From: Elgaria multicarinata webbii
Taxonomy: Eukaryota > Chordata > Lepidosauria > Squamata > Anguidae
DNA length: 64,000 nucleotides
Direction: 5' to 3'
Assembly (NCBI RefSeq): GCF_023053635.1
Contig: NC_086172.1
Location: 127,943,681-128,007,680 of the forward strand
Positions within the stretch are counted from its first letter, which is position 1, and the number at the start of each line of letters is the position of its first letter. A program made the position numbers and the translations under genes. Of this stretch, positions 63,413-64,000 are shown piece by piece. The notes below the pieces were generated by a model. That model had not been told where the DNA came from, ran no database searches, and saw only the letters and a program-made list of their open reading frames with translations.

Positions 63413-64000
63413 ATAGAATCATAGAACAGCAGAGTTGGAAGGGGCCTACAAGGCCATCGAGTCCAACCCCCTGCTCAATGCAGGAATCCACCCTAAAGCA
63501 TCCCTGACAGATGGTTGTCCAGCTGCCTCTTGAATGCCTCTAGTGTGGGACAGCCCACAACCTCCCTAGGTAACTGATTCCATTGTTGTACTTCTCTAAC
63601 AGTCAGGAAGTTTTTCCTGATGTCCAGCCAGAATCTGGCTTCCTTTAACTTGAGCCCATTATTCCGTGTCCTGCACTCTGGGAGGATCGAGAAGAGATCC
63701 TGGCCCTCCTCTGTGTGACAACCTTTTAAGTATTTGAAGAGTGCTATCATGTCTCCCCTCAATCTTCTCTTCTCCAGGCTAAACATGCCCAGTTCTTTCA
63801 GTCTCTCTTCATAGGGCTTTGTTTCCAGACCCCTGATTATCCTGGTTGCCCTCCTCTGAACACGCCCCAGCTTGTCTGCGTCCTTCTTGAATTGTGGAGC
63901 CCAGAACTGGACGCAATACTCTAGATGAGGCCTAACCAGGGCCGAATAGAGAGGAACCAGTACCTCACGTGATTTGGAAGCTATACTTCTATTAATGCAG
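63413..64000 (-). mobile_element. CR1 LINE 3' end, running off the window
   Basis: Starts TCATAGAATCATAGAACAGC; encodes in antisense [20 protein letters not shown] and [18 protein letters not shown]. Continues past the window edge. Confidence 0.9.

Overview
This window reads as vertebrate nuclear DNA, most likely from a squamate reptile (lizard or snake). The genes have introns. The repeat load is typical of squamates: CR1-type and L2-type LINE 3' ends, a Bov-B (RTE) LINE end, many hAT-like foldback elements, short SINE-like fragments and a very young Ty1/copia element. The gene order HEATR4 / RIOX1 / ACOT cluster matches human 14q24.3 from memory. The species cannot be fixed by eye.

Layout. 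From 1 to 16572 there is no gene that I can support; it is repeats and unassigned AT-rich DNA beyond the 3' end of HEATR4. HEATR4 runs on the minus strand from 48047 (ATG) down to 16573 (stop). I placed fifteen coding exons from reading frame, splice signals and phase, about 1020 codons in all; one junction (exon 14 to 15) does not keep phase. RIOX1, an intronless 595-aa JmjC hydroxylase, lies on the plus strand at 19044-20831 inside the last HEATR4 intron. A 4.05-kb Ty1/copia retrotransposon with LTRs that look identical sits in HEATR4 intron 9 (28703-32756).

From about 48.1 to 52.4 kb is an intergenic stretch with one hAT-like element. At 52416-56848 (+) is a complete three-exon acyl-CoA thioesterase of the ACOT1/2/4/6 type, with an arginine-rich N-terminus like a mitochondrial presequence and a full Ser-Asp-His triad. 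A second family member begins at 60795 (+). Only its first exon is inside the window; the other exons must lie beyond 64000.

How the genes relate. The ACOT pair is a tandem family array that hydrolyses fatty acyl-CoAs (or conjugates acyl groups, if the second gene is BAAT-like). RIOX1 is a ribosomal-protein and histone oxygenase, and HEATR4 is a HEAT-repeat protein of poorly known function. They share a neighbourhood, not a pathway.

I saw no CRISPR array, operon, rRNA or tRNA gene. The most unusual items are the young copia element with a copia-type half-tRNA primer site, two candidate solo LTRs nested in LINE ends, and a 129-bp tandem repeat made of two palindromes inside a hAT-like element with an exact 8-bp target duplication.
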